DNA of 64,000 nucleotides, from the NCBI GenBank assembly GCA_016932075.1, contig JAFGDP010000023.1, positions 29,843 through 93,842 on the forward strand, in the 5' to 3' direction. Shown here in pieces: positions 8,667 through 18,015 of this stretch; the stretch's first letter is position 1; the number at the start of each line of letters is the position of its first letter. The notes under the pieces are model-generated. The model was not told where the DNA came from and made no database searches. It saw nothing but the letters and a program-made list of their open reading frames with translations. The translations under genes and the position numbers were made by a program. The stretch is from Chitinispirillaceae bacterium (GTDB lineage: Bacteria; Fibrobacterota; Chitinivibrionia; Chitinivibrionales; Chitinispirillaceae).

Positions 8667-9980
8667 ATGCTTGCAATAAGGCCGTTTAGAGGATACCGTT
8701 TCCGCTGCGGCAGGCCCGAAGATCTGGGCAGGTTCATATCCCCGCCATACGATATGCTTGACGATTCCATGGTCGCGGCGCTTCATGAGAAGGATCCCCG
8801 CAATGCCGTGCGGATCGTCCAGAACCGCCCGGAACCATCCGATACAACCAACCGCGAGCGTCACGCGCGCGCCGCCCGCATCTGGGGCGAATGGGTGGCG
8901 CAGGGCATTGTGGTTCAGGACAAAGAACCGTCCGTCTACCTCTATGAACAGACCTTTTCCGTTGCTATCGGAGGCGTCGAACGATCCTTTACCCGCACTG
9001 CCGTGGTCGCAATGGTCGCCCTTTCGGACTTCGGCGAGAAGATTGTATTTCCCCACGAATACACCCTTTCCGGCCCGAAGGCCGACCGCTATGAACAGAT
9101 GGAGGAGACGCGGCTCAACGAAGGAGTGATTTTCGGCCTTCTGGCCGATGACAATGGCGATCTCTACCGGCTGATCCTCGCCCTGAAAAACGGCGATCCG
9201 TTGGGAACCGCCGTGGATGCGGACGGTGTGCGGCATGACCTGTATCGCTGCGACGAACCCTCGCTTATACACGCGTTTACCGGGGCGGCGAAGCAAAGCA
9301 CCATCCTTATCGCCGACGGCCACCACCGCTACGAAACCGCGCTTTCGTTTTATCACAACCACCACGACGAGGTGGCCCTGGGCTTTGTCATGATGAGCCT
9401 CGTCTCCATGGCTGATCCGGGACTTGTCATACGGTCATTCCACCGGCTCATACGCCGGCGACCGCAGGACCGGCAGGTCGACTTCACCGGGGAGCTGCGC
9501 AACTATTTCACCCTGACCGATTACGGGGCGGCCGACATCGACGCCATAAACACGTTTCTCGGAACCAGCGGCTCGCATGACGAGATCCTCTTCTGCGACA
9601 GCGCCTCCAAACGGCTTTACCGCCTTGCGCTCAACGAAAACGGCAGGGGCATGATACAAAAGGAGCTTCCCGGCTATTCGCCGCAATGGAAGCTGCTTAA
9701 CGTTTCAAAAATCAACGTTTCCGCCGTCCATCGCATCCTCGGTCTCCCGCTCGACGGCCATGTGCTGCACGAGGTGATCGATTACATGAATGACGCGCAG
9801 GCCGCTCTTCGACGCTGCCTTTCGCCCCAGGACTATTACGGCTGTTTCTTTATCCACCCGCTGACCATTGGAACCATCCATGCGATCGTCGCCGGCGGCG
9901 AGCGCATGCCGCAGAAGTCAACCAATTTCTTTCCGAAATTCTATTCCGGTCTCGTATTCAACAGGCTGGGAGACGCGTGA
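8667..9980 (+). CDS. DUF1015 family protein
   Basis: 437 residues from the ATG at 8667. Hallmarks of DUF1015 are seen throughout: the N-terminal PFRGYRF and SPPYDML segments, the central ADGHHRYETAL motif and the C-terminal RMPQKSTNFFPK segment. It is a soluble protein without signal peptide. The family is widespread, often described as an uncharacterised conserved protein, with metabolic-enzyme-like features but no proven reaction that I can name. Its stop overlaps the GTG start of the next gene. Confidence 0.9.
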   Translation: MLAIRPFRGYRFRCGRPEDLGRFISPPYDMLDDSMVAALHEKDPRNAVRIVQNRPEPSDTTNRERHARAARIWGEWVAQGIVVQDKEPSVYLYEQTFSVAIGGVERSFTRTAVVAMVALSDFGEKIVFPHEYTLSGPKADRYEQMEETRLNEGVIFGLLADDNGDLYRLILALKNGDPLGTAVDADGVRHDLYRCDEPSLIHAFTGAAKQSTILIADGHHRYETALSFYHNHHDEVALGFVMMSLVSMADPGLVIRSFHRLIRRRPQDRQVDFTGELRNYFTLTDYGAADIDAINTFLGTSGSHDEILFCDSASKRLYRLALNENGRGMIQKELPGYSPQWKLLNVSKINVSAVHRILGLPLDGHVLHEVIDYMNDAQAALRRCLSPQDYYGCFFIHPLTIGTIHAIVAGGERMPQKSTNFFPKFYSGLVFNRLGDA

Positions 9981-11038
9981 AAAGGAAACACGCCCTGCAG
10001 CTTGCCGGCGGCATGCTGCTCGCCGGCACCGGCCTTTTTATTTTTCTCCGCGACGTCGACCTGGCACGGCTCTGGTTCCATCTGCGGACCACGCCGTGGT
10101 GGGTCATTGCCGCGGGTATCGGATTGACAATTTGCACGCTGCTCCTGCGCAGCGTCCGCTGGAACATGATCCTTCCCCCCTCCGCCCGGGGATCGCGCCG
10201 CGGTCTTTTCGGCATCGTCATGATCGGCTTCATGGTAAACAACTTCCTGCCCGCCCGTCTTGGCGAGGCGACCCGCATGCTGCTCCTGTGGAAACGGAAC
10301 CGGTTTACGGTGGCGCAAAGCGTCGGATCGGTCGCGCTCGAACGGGTGATTGATATCATCATATTCCTCTCTTTTTTCTTTATCCCGGCACTCCTCCTGT
10401 CCGACCTCCGCTCTCTGATTCCCTACGCCATTCCCATGGCGCTGGGATCCGGCGCCGTTCTCTTGACCGGAATCCTGTATTTCCTGTTTCCTTCACCAAT
10501 GAAATTTTTCTTCAAACGGGGACTCAGGGTCCTGCCGTTGAAATTGAGGGAACGCGCGGCAACCATGGGGGGCGATCTTCTCTCCACGCTCCACTGGCTC
10601 TTTCATCCGGGAAAATGTGTCGCGATGATCCTTATTTCGATTGCCACGGTCGGCTGTCACGCCGTGATGATGATCATTTTTGTCCGGCAGGAAGCATTTG
10701 GCGCTCTTGAGGGCATGTTCACCGCTTCCTGCGCCGCGCTCGGCGCGGCAATTCCCCTCTCGCCCGGTTATGTGGGCACGCTCCATGCCGCGCTGAAACA
10801 GGGATTGGTGCTGTGCAACGTTGTTACCTCGAAGGCAATCGCCGTTGCCACCCTGTATCACGCCATAGGCTATGTTACCGTTACCGTGTTCGGGCTCTAT
10901 TATTTTATGCGCATGGGTCTCTCATTTAAGGACATTGGAACGGCAAAGCAGGAGATTGATCGCGAGCAAACGCCACCGGCCCGCTGTGACCAAACGCCGT
11001 CTGGATCGGAGAGCGGTGATGGAGCAAAAAAGCCATGA
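9977..11038 (+). CDS. YbhN/AglD-type integral membrane protein (LPG synthase TM / UPF0104 family)
   Basis: 353 residues from a GTG at 9977 that overlaps the previous stop (GTGA), so it is probably translationally coupled. About eight membrane segments fill the sequence. The family signatures are VNNFLPARLGEATR in the first third, LERVIDI shortly after, and PLSPGYVGT with a preceding Gly/Ala-rich helix towards the end. Members include the membrane part of lysylphosphatidylglycerol synthase and proteins linked to glycolipid or polyprenyl-sugar metabolism. A role in flipping or handling lipid-linked substrates is plausible here, beside sugar-transfer genes, but is inference. Confidence 0.85.
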   Translation: MKRKHALQLAGGMLLAGTGLFIFLRDVDLARLWFHLRTTPWWVIAAGIGLTICTLLLRSVRWNMILPPSARGSRRGLFGIVMIGFMVNNFLPARLGEATRMLLLWKRNRFTVAQSVGSVALERVIDIIIFLSFFFIPALLLSDLRSLIPYAIPMALGSGAVLLTGILYFLFPSPMKFFFKRGLRVLPLKLRERAATMGGDLLSTLHWLFHPGKCVAMILISIATVGCHAVMMIIFVRQEAFGALEGMFTASCAALGAAIPLSPGYVGTLHAALKQGLVLCNVVTSKAIAVATLYHAIGYVTVTVFGLYYFMRMGLSFKDIGTAKQEIDREQTPPARCDQTPSGSESGDGAKKP

Positions 11039-11063
11039 AACCGTTGACCCCAAAGGAATTCCT

Positions 11064-12062
<999 letters not shown>

Positions 12063-12164
12063 CACTGCGGCTCTACACAAGCCCGCTACAATGGCAGACC
12101 GGCAACTGAAGCGAAAAAGTACCCCCACCCGCTTTCCGCCAAATCCCGTGCGATCAGGCACTAT

Positions 12165-12950
12165 TTAGGGCATCGGCTTTTCCCCGGGTTTGCGCTCCAC
12201 GTGCGTCTCAAGCCGGGCTGTGATGAACGACACCGTATCAGGTATGGATAGAGGAATAAGCGTCGGCGTGGACCGCCAGATTTTTCCTCCTGGATACAGG
12301 ATCTTGCTTTTGCAGACAAGGAGGTGCGAGCCTGGCCGCGCGAGGAAAAAGACCTTGTCTTCCGGCGGCAAGGTAATGGTAGTGCTCCGGTTGTAGGCGG
12401 TGTCGACGATCGCCAGCTCGTACTCATAGCTGGTCAGGGAGTTGAGCCGCACCAGCGAAAGCCCTTTTTCATAACAGGAGGCGGCAAGCCCGGCATGCGC
12501 TGGATCGGGCGTAACGCCGCGCGCGAAAAAAGCGTTGTTCCATATCGTTGAATACTGTTCCACCGTAATGGCCATGACCGAATCCTTGTTGGTGAAATTC
12601 TGCGCCTGGACATGAACGATGTTCCTGTTCACCGCGTCCAGAAGCTCGTTTCTCCTGGCCATATCCACCTTCGGGGTTGAAGAGCCAAGCAGCCATTCGC
12701 TGTAGTCGGCCATCTCCTTTTTCCACGCCTCCTGCGATATGACCTTTGCGTGGTTGACGTCCGGCACCACAAGCGACGGAATGACCTTCAGCAGCGCATC
12801 GGTATATTGCATGACCGCTTCGGGAAAATCCCCTTTTTGTTCCGCGGCAACGGCCGTGTTGATATCGGCCGTAACGCGCAGCTTCATGACCACGAAAATT
12901 CCTGCAACAATTACCGCCAGAACGACAAGCAGAATGATGGTGTTTTTCAT
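12165..12950 (-). CDS. Membrane-anchored protein of unknown function at the end of the exopolysaccharide cluster
   Basis: 261 residues from the ATG at 12950, preceded by AAGGA. A single hydrophobic helix (residues 4-24) is followed by an alpha-helical segment that looks TPR-like (AAEQKGDFPEAVMQYTDALL) and then by a beta-rich C-terminal half, probably outside the membrane. I do not recognise a family. It lies 90 bases downstream of the last glycosyltransferase and in the same orientation, so it may belong to the polysaccharide operon or be expressed separately. Confidence 0.7.
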   Translation of the reverse strand: MKNTIILLVVLAVIVAGIFVVMKLRVTADINTAVAAEQKGDFPEAVMQYTDALLKVIPSLVVPDVNHAKVISQEAWKKEMADYSEWLLGSSTPKVDMARRNELLDAVNRNIVHVQAQNFTNKDSVMAITVEQYSTIWNNAFFARGVTPDPAHAGLAASCYEKGLSLVRLNSLTSYEYELAIVDTAYNRSTTITLPPEDKVFFLARPGSHLLVCKSKILYPGGKIWRSTPTLIPLSIPDTVSFITARLETHVERKPGEKPMP

Positions 12951-13042
12951 GGCATTTCCTTTCATTGAGACGGGGTGGGGGGTACTACCGTGAAAAATTA
13001 CGTTGGAGACGGGAGGGAAGCAAGTAGAAGCGCACGGGCATA

Positions 13043-14077
13043 TCAAACGATGCTGTCGAGCGCCCCCTGGTATACCATCTCATACCGCCGTGCGATTTCG
13101 TGGATGTCGTATTGCTTCACGGCGCGCACGCCATCACTAACGAGCTGCTGCCGCAGCACCTGATCGCGGAGCACCTCATTGAGGCCGGCGCCGAGCGTCC
13201 GGGATGCGCAGAGGAGACCGCTGTTACGGTGGTTGATTATCTCCCCGGTACCGGCACTGCGCACCGCGACCACCGCAGTACCGCATGCCATGGCCTCGAT
13301 GGCCGGAACGCCGAAGCCTTCGTATGAGCCTGGCAGGCAGCAGATCCATGCCTTGCGGTATTCGGTAATGAGCTCCTGTTCACTGATCCTTGCGAGGCAG
13401 CGGACGCCCGGGCTGGTCACTGATGCCGGACCGATAACCGTGAGAGTCGTTTGCGGGTGAGCAGGCAGCACGGTTTCATTAAACACCCGCAGCAGCAGAT
13501 CTCCCTGTTTTCTGCTCTTGAAATCGCCGATAAACAGAATTGAAGGACGCGAGGTTTTGCATGGTGGATCAGGAGAAAAACGATCAAGCGGAACGCCGCA
13601 GGGAATGACGTGCCTGATGAGGGGCAATGCCCGCTTTGTTGTCTCAGAAATCCCGGCAAGCGTGCCCTGCCGCAGGCAGGAAATCCATTCGAGCGCATGA
13701 AAAAGGGCCTGGTAGCAGAACCGGGCCGGCGTTTTGGCGTGGAGCGCTTCGTCTCGCGCGCTGCCGTAAAATGTCCTGATTCGTCTTCGTGAACCGGCAC
13801 AGAGGTAATCGTCGCCATGATAATGCAGGATATCGAAACCGGAACGGTCAACTGTTTTAAAGGCCCGGGCTGGCGCGAATTTGCGCCTTGTTTTTGTTGC
13901 CGGTACCGAGGGAAGCTGGACAATCCGGTAGGATGCATGGTCGGGCGGAGGAGAAAACGAGAAACAGGTCACCTGATGACCCCGCGCAACAAGCGACGCG
14001 GCCAGGCGATCGACCTGAACGGACACGCCGTTCGGCCGGTCTGAGGGGAGCTCTTTGCTGAAAAAAGCGATATTCAT
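13043..14077 (-). CDS. Glycosyltransferase family 4 (GT-B fold)
   Basis: 344 residues from the ATG at 14077, which overlaps the stop of the preceding gene by four bases. The N-terminal half starts MNIAFFSKELP with a glycine-containing acceptor loop (PNGVSVQVDRLA). The C-terminal half has FIGDFKSRKQGD, then the donor-site segment SYEGFGVPAIEAMACGTAVVA with the retaining EX7E pair, expected to bind a nucleotide sugar. The enzyme should act at the cytoplasmic face on a lipid-linked glycan. It is the last glycosyltransferase of the coupled series. Confidence 0.88.
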   Translation of the reverse strand: MNIAFFSKELPSDRPNGVSVQVDRLAASLVARGHQVTCFSFSPPPDHASYRIVQLPSVPATKTRRKFAPARAFKTVDRSGFDILHYHGDDYLCAGSRRRIRTFYGSARDEALHAKTPARFCYQALFHALEWISCLRQGTLAGISETTKRALPLIRHVIPCGVPLDRFSPDPPCKTSRPSILFIGDFKSRKQGDLLLRVFNETVLPAHPQTTLTVIGPASVTSPGVRCLARISEQELITEYRKAWICCLPGSYEGFGVPAIEAMACGTAVVAVRSAGTGEIINHRNSGLLCASRTLGAGLNEVLRDQVLRQQLVSDGVRAVKQYDIHEIARRYEMVYQGALDSIV

Positions 14078-15033
14078 AGTATCAGCAATCTGCGAAACCG
14101 GATACTGCCATGGAGCAGGGCCCCGAAGAGTGCCAGGGGCGCGACCAGACAGGAGACCCATTCAATCGCGAACATGGTGACCGGCCCGCGTACGCCGCAA
14201 CGGCGAATTGCACTGGCGCTAACAGCGAAAACGACGACCGTACAACCGATCAGGAACGCCACCGTTCCCGACAGTATTGACAATCCCGCAACCGGGTACA
14301 GGACCAGCAGCAGAAAAAGCGACGGCGGAAACGGCGACCGCACATGATCGCGATAGCGTCGTGAATGCTTCTTATACAGCAGCGGATCGAACCGCCGGTT
14401 GAGGCAGTTCTTGAGCAGGTCCCACGGCTCTCCTGCTCTGAAGCGATGCGTAACGTTGATACGCTCGCTCGTATGAATCTCATGGTTCCGATCCAGAAGC
14501 GTGAAGCAGAAATCAAGGTCCTCCCGCTGGACCGTGAACCGCTCGTCAAATCCGCCGGCTTCCTGAAAAACGGCTCTGCGACAGAAGAGATTATTCGTCC
14601 GGTATCCGAATGACTCCAATCGGCGATACTCCCGCAGCGCGGGCATGACGTTTTCAGGAGATGCAATACTGGTAAGCCCTTCGACCGCGGCCGCGGCACT
14701 ATGGGCTGATAAATACCCATAGCCCTGTTCCAGCCAGTCACGCGAAGGGATGCAATCATCATCAATAAAGGCGACGATCGCGGCGCGTGCTTTCCCGACG
14801 CCGGCATTCCGTTTTCTGCTGATACTGCGGTCATCAATGCTCTGGAACAGCACCTCTGAAAATTGTTTTTGGAGCGTCTCGACAGGATAGTCGCAGACTG
14901 CGACGATTTCATACCGGGACCGGTCCATTGACTGGTCACAAAGCGCTTTCAACAGGCCGGAGAGATACTGCGGCCGGTGAGAGGCGATCACCACCGAAAC
15001 AAGCGGCTGGGATGTCGACGCGGGTGCGGTCAT
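14074..15033 (-). CDS. Glycosyltransferase family 2 with C-terminal membrane segments
   Basis: 319 residues, ATG at 15033, overlapping its neighbours by four bases on both sides. The GT-A domain opens with VSVVIASHRP and has the metal-binding DDD in FIDDDCIPSRD (about residue 95) and the segment RREDLDFCF as the catalytic region. Two or three membrane helices lie in the last 90 residues. Family 2 enzymes with a membrane tail usually extend an undecaprenyl-linked or other lipid-linked sugar chain. Donor and acceptor cannot be read from the sequence. Confidence 0.87.
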   Translation of the reverse strand: MTAPASTSQPLVSVVIASHRPQYLSGLLKALCDQSMDRSRYEIVAVCDYPVETLQKQFSEVLFQSIDDRSISRKRNAGVGKARAAIVAFIDDDCIPSRDWLEQGYGYLSAHSAAAAVEGLTSIASPENVMPALREYRRLESFGYRTNNLFCRRAVFQEAGGFDERFTVQREDLDFCFTLLDRNHEIHTSERINVTHRFRAGEPWDLLKNCLNRRFDPLLYKKHSRRYRDHVRSPFPPSLFLLLVLYPVAGLSILSGTVAFLIGCTVVVFAVSASAIRRCGVRGPVTMFAIEWVSCLVAPLALFGALLHGSIRFRRLLIL

Positions 15034-16157
15034 AAGGGCCTGTCGCTCTCCTCGCCGTGGAGGATTTCGCGATACAGCTCAATCAGTCGTTGTGACAACG
15101 CATGAAAACTGTTCTCGCGGCAATATTCCTTGACCTTCGTCAGCATCGGCGCATAGTGGTCCGGCCGGCCGGCAAGGTCGGCGATCGCATCGGCAAGCCG
15201 TTCAGGGTCTGCCGGCACCAGGAGCAGGACACCGTTGCGGCTCGCGAGCTCATCGGTAAGCGGAAGGGGCGTTGCGATGACTGGACGCTGTGCCGCCAAA
15301 CAAGCCGCAATACTCCCGGACGAGCTGCGTGCCGAGAAAAATGCGCAGACCATGTCCGTATCCCTGAGACGCGAACGGAGGTCAATATCGGACACCCAGC
15401 CGGTAATAGTAAACCGGTCTTTCCATCCTCGTTTATGTATTTCAGAGACAATATCCCGCAGGAGAAGCTCGTCCTGTTCCCGCCGGACACCGCCGATCCA
15501 GGTAAAATGCCACGGCAGGGAGAGGCGTTCGAGCGTCGCGAAAAGAAGGCGGTAGTCAAAATGAGCGTTGATAAAGCCCGACGCGGCAAGACGAAGCGGT
15601 CGTCCTGTCGCCCTTGACAAAACCCCTGTTGCCTCAGGATCTTCCACAACCGGGTAGGGAAGAATTGCAACGGCATTCTCGTCGCACCCCTGCCTTACCA
15701 GTATACCGCGCTGGAATTGGTGATGTACCAGGACCCGCCTCGCATGGAATGTCCTGGCGGCATGTCTTCGATACGCGGTCTGCAGCGGATGGCGGCGGTC
15801 GTACAGCAGTCGCCGCAGCGCGGCCACCGGGTTTGTTCCCTTTATCGATTCCCGCGGATAGACATCCGGGAATGATTCGTAGACCTCGTGCAGGCTGACG
15901 ACGATCGGGACGCAAACACTCCGGCACAGCGCGGAAAAGAAATCGCGCCGTCCCCGGGCAACGTATGACGGTTCGTATTGAATATGTACAAGGTCGCACG
16001 AGTTGCATTGTGTTACAAATGAAGCGCGATCGCGGGGATATAGGCCAGGATCGAGGCAAACGACCTCCGCACCGCGCCTGAGCGCTGCAACATAGTCTCG
16101 TGAATAAACAGCGATGCCGCATCGCTCCTTGCGGGGAAAAATCCAGGCGATCTTCAT
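15030..16157 (-). CDS. Glycosyltransferase family 4
   Basis: 375 residues, ATG at 16157, overlapping the preceding stop. The protein begins MKIAWIFPRKERCGIAVYS, a typical acceptor-binding start, and contains VHIQYEP, SLHEVYE and a C-terminal nucleotide-sugar domain with FSARSSSGSIAACLAAQRPVI in the position of the EX7E loop. The first Glu of that motif is replaced by Ser in this stretch, so the retaining mechanism may differ. It is the third of four transferases in the series. Confidence 0.82.
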   Translation of the reverse strand: MKIAWIFPRKERCGIAVYSRDYVAALRRGAEVVCLDPGLYPRDRASFVTQCNSCDLVHIQYEPSYVARGRRDFFSALCRSVCVPIVVSLHEVYESFPDVYPRESIKGTNPVAALRRLLYDRRHPLQTAYRRHAARTFHARRVLVHHQFQRGILVRQGCDENAVAILPYPVVEDPEATGVLSRATGRPLRLAASGFINAHFDYRLLFATLERLSLPWHFTWIGGVRREQDELLLRDIVSEIHKRGWKDRFTITGWVSDIDLRSRLRDTDMVCAFFSARSSSGSIAACLAAQRPVIATPLPLTDELASRNGVLLLVPADPERLADAIADLAGRPDHYAPMLTKVKEYCRENSFHALSQRLIELYREILHGEESDRPL

Positions 16158-17101
16158 ATCGTCTCCGCTTGAGCGACCGCACGAAAAACGGCCTTTTTAT
16201 CGATGCGAAACCGCGTTTTTCTATCGGCGCATCGTGCCCCTGCATATCGCGCTATCCCGGCAATCGCCCCGCCGATGCCGGCAAGAACCGCAACAGGATC
16301 ATGGCGGACCGTTTTCAGTCGTGTTCCCGGTGCGCGTGAAAGGTACTCCAAGCGGTGTTTCCAGAACCTGAGCCATGAACAATAATGCCTGGGTTGCGCG
16401 AACCGGGCGGCGAAATACGCGGTGTTGGCGAATTGATGGTAGAGATACCGGTACTTCCTTTCCTGACGGCAACCGCCATCTGGTATGCGCAGATGTTTGA
16501 CTTTTGCTTCCGCGCAGTAGCGGAGAGTGCTCCCCGCGGCAATAATCCGCAGGCAGCAGTCGATTTCCTCCCAGAGCGCGTTGGATCGGTACCGCTCGTC
16601 AAAGCCCCCGATGGAGAGCAGTTTCGCTCTGCGAAACGACATGTTCGCGCCCATGACGCTGACGGTCGGTCCGCTGTGATGCAGCGAGAAGTTCTGTACG
16701 CAATTTCCCGTGGAAAGGTCGATGAATGAGGGACGTTGCTGCCGGGAATCGAAAAGGGGATCGTCTACAAAGCCTGCGACACCGGCGACGGCATCATCCG
16801 CATAGCATGAGCGGTGCGCACCGATGAGGCCGGATTGCGGTTCGATATCGTCGTCAAGGAAAAGGACGATGCCCGCCGTTGCTGTCCGTATACCGGCATT
16901 TCGGGCTACGGGAAGATTGGGCCTTGGCAATCGAAGCATGGATACGGCGGACGGAACATCGTGCAAGGAGACTTCCGGACCCTGGCTGACAACGATGATC
17001 CTGTCCTGAGGGCCGCATTGTGAAAGAAGCGCTGTAACGAGTGGACGAATCCGATTTGGGCGGTTGTATGTGGGAATGACGATGTCCACGGAATACATCA
17101 T
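16154..17101 (-). CDS. Glycosyltransferase family 2 (rhamnosyltransferase-like)
   Basis: 315 residues from the first of two adjacent ATG codons at 17101. The GT-A domain begins VDIVIPTYNRP, has the DxD-type motif in FLDDDIEPQ (about residue 87) and a catalytic-region segment ALWEEIDCCLRI. No strong membrane segment is present, unlike the other family 2 enzyme of this cluster. It is translationally overlapped with the methyltransferase before it and the family 4 enzyme after it, so it should act in the same glycan pathway. Confidence 0.87.
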   Translation of the reverse strand: MMYSVDIVIPTYNRPNRIRPLVTALLSQCGPQDRIIVVSQGPEVSLHDVPSAVSMLRLPRPNLPVARNAGIRTATAGIVLFLDDDIEPQSGLIGAHRSCYADDAVAGVAGFVDDPLFDSRQQRPSFIDLSTGNCVQNFSLHHSGPTVSVMGANMSFRRAKLLSIGGFDERYRSNALWEEIDCCLRIIAAGSTLRYCAEAKVKHLRIPDGGCRQERKYRYLYHQFANTAYFAARFAQPRHYCSWLRFWKHRLEYLSRAPGTRLKTVRHDPVAVLAGIGGAIAGIARYAGARCADRKTRFRIDKKAVFRAVAQAETI

Positions 17102-18015
17102 GCGTTCCCCCCTGAGATCCCGTGTTTTTCCTTTTTATCAGGGAACGGTTTCCGGAGCTGCATGAACACGGATCCGCCGCCTTCAAGCCCCAGCGCCACC
17201 TCGATATGGTTGAGCGTGCTGTTCAGGAGCCGCAGAACCACTCCGGCAAGGGGCGCTTTTTTGATAACAGCGAACAGGGCGGTCACGCGTGCAAGCCATC
17301 GTCTGCCTGCAGCCCTGAAGGCGAGACGGTATTTTTCCGGGTATCCGGTGAGCCAACCGGTGATCCCGGCCGGGCTCCAGATTCGGTCGATATGAAACCG
17401 GTTCATCACAATCGATTGCAGAGAAGCACGGGGCGGCAGCGAAACATGGCCATCATGCCGTGCAAGCAGGTCGTAGCCAAGGCGCTTCTCAAGCATGCGG
17501 TCAGGCCACCGGTGGCGGTAATCGCCGCATTCACTGTGCAGAAACAGACGAGCCCCGTCCGCGGCCACGCGGAACATTTCATCGAGCGCCGCTTTCGCAT
17601 CGCCGACATGGCCGAGCATATCGACAGAATAGACGGCGGCTGCACGTTCGTGTTTGAGCGGCAGCTTCGTTGCATCGGCGCATACGCGCATGACCTTCCC
17701 CCGGCGCAATGGGCCGATCCGCCGCAGCGCTTCGAAGGAAAGATCGACGGCAACAAGCGGACATGCCTTTCGCATCGAGAACCATTGCGCATACGCACCC
17801 TGTCCGGCGCCGATATCCATGACCAGCGCACCGTGGGGCGTTGCGCGCGCAAGCGCATCGACACCGCAGCGCTTATAGGAGATATAGCATGCCAGGAAGC
17901 GAAACGGCCCCCGCATCAGACCGGGAGCACGTGTCCGCCACTCGCCGCTTCTGTGTTTATCGTCTGAAAATGCGCGATGGTCGGTAATCCCTTCCGCCAT
18001 GGGAGGTTCCGTCAA
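17098..18015 (-). CDS. SAM-dependent class I methyltransferase
   Basis: 305 residues, ATG at 18015 overlapping the stop of the co-polymerase gene. The SAM-binding motif I is VMDIGAGQGAYA (about residue 67) and the acidic end of the second strand is VAVDLS. A segment CADATKLPLKHERAAAVYSVDMLGHV follows the Methyltransf_11 pattern. The C-terminal third is longer than a minimal methyltransferase and hydrophobic in part. It probably methylates a sugar or a chain end of the polysaccharide, perhaps ending chain growth, but the substrate is unknown. Confidence 0.85.
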   Translation of the reverse strand: MTEPPMAEGITDHRAFSDDKHRSGEWRTRAPGLMRGPFRFLACYISYKRCGVDALARATPHGALVMDIGAGQGAYAQWFSMRKACPLVAVDLSFEALRRIGPLRRGKVMRVCADATKLPLKHERAAAVYSVDMLGHVGDAKAALDEMFRVAADGARLFLHSECGDYRHRWPDRMLEKRLGYDLLARHDGHVSLPPRASLQSIVMNRFHIDRIWSPAGITGWLTGYPEKYRLAFRAAGRRWLARVTALFAVIKKAPLAGVVLRLLNSTLNHIEVALGLEGGGSVFMQLRKPFPDKKEKHGISGGNA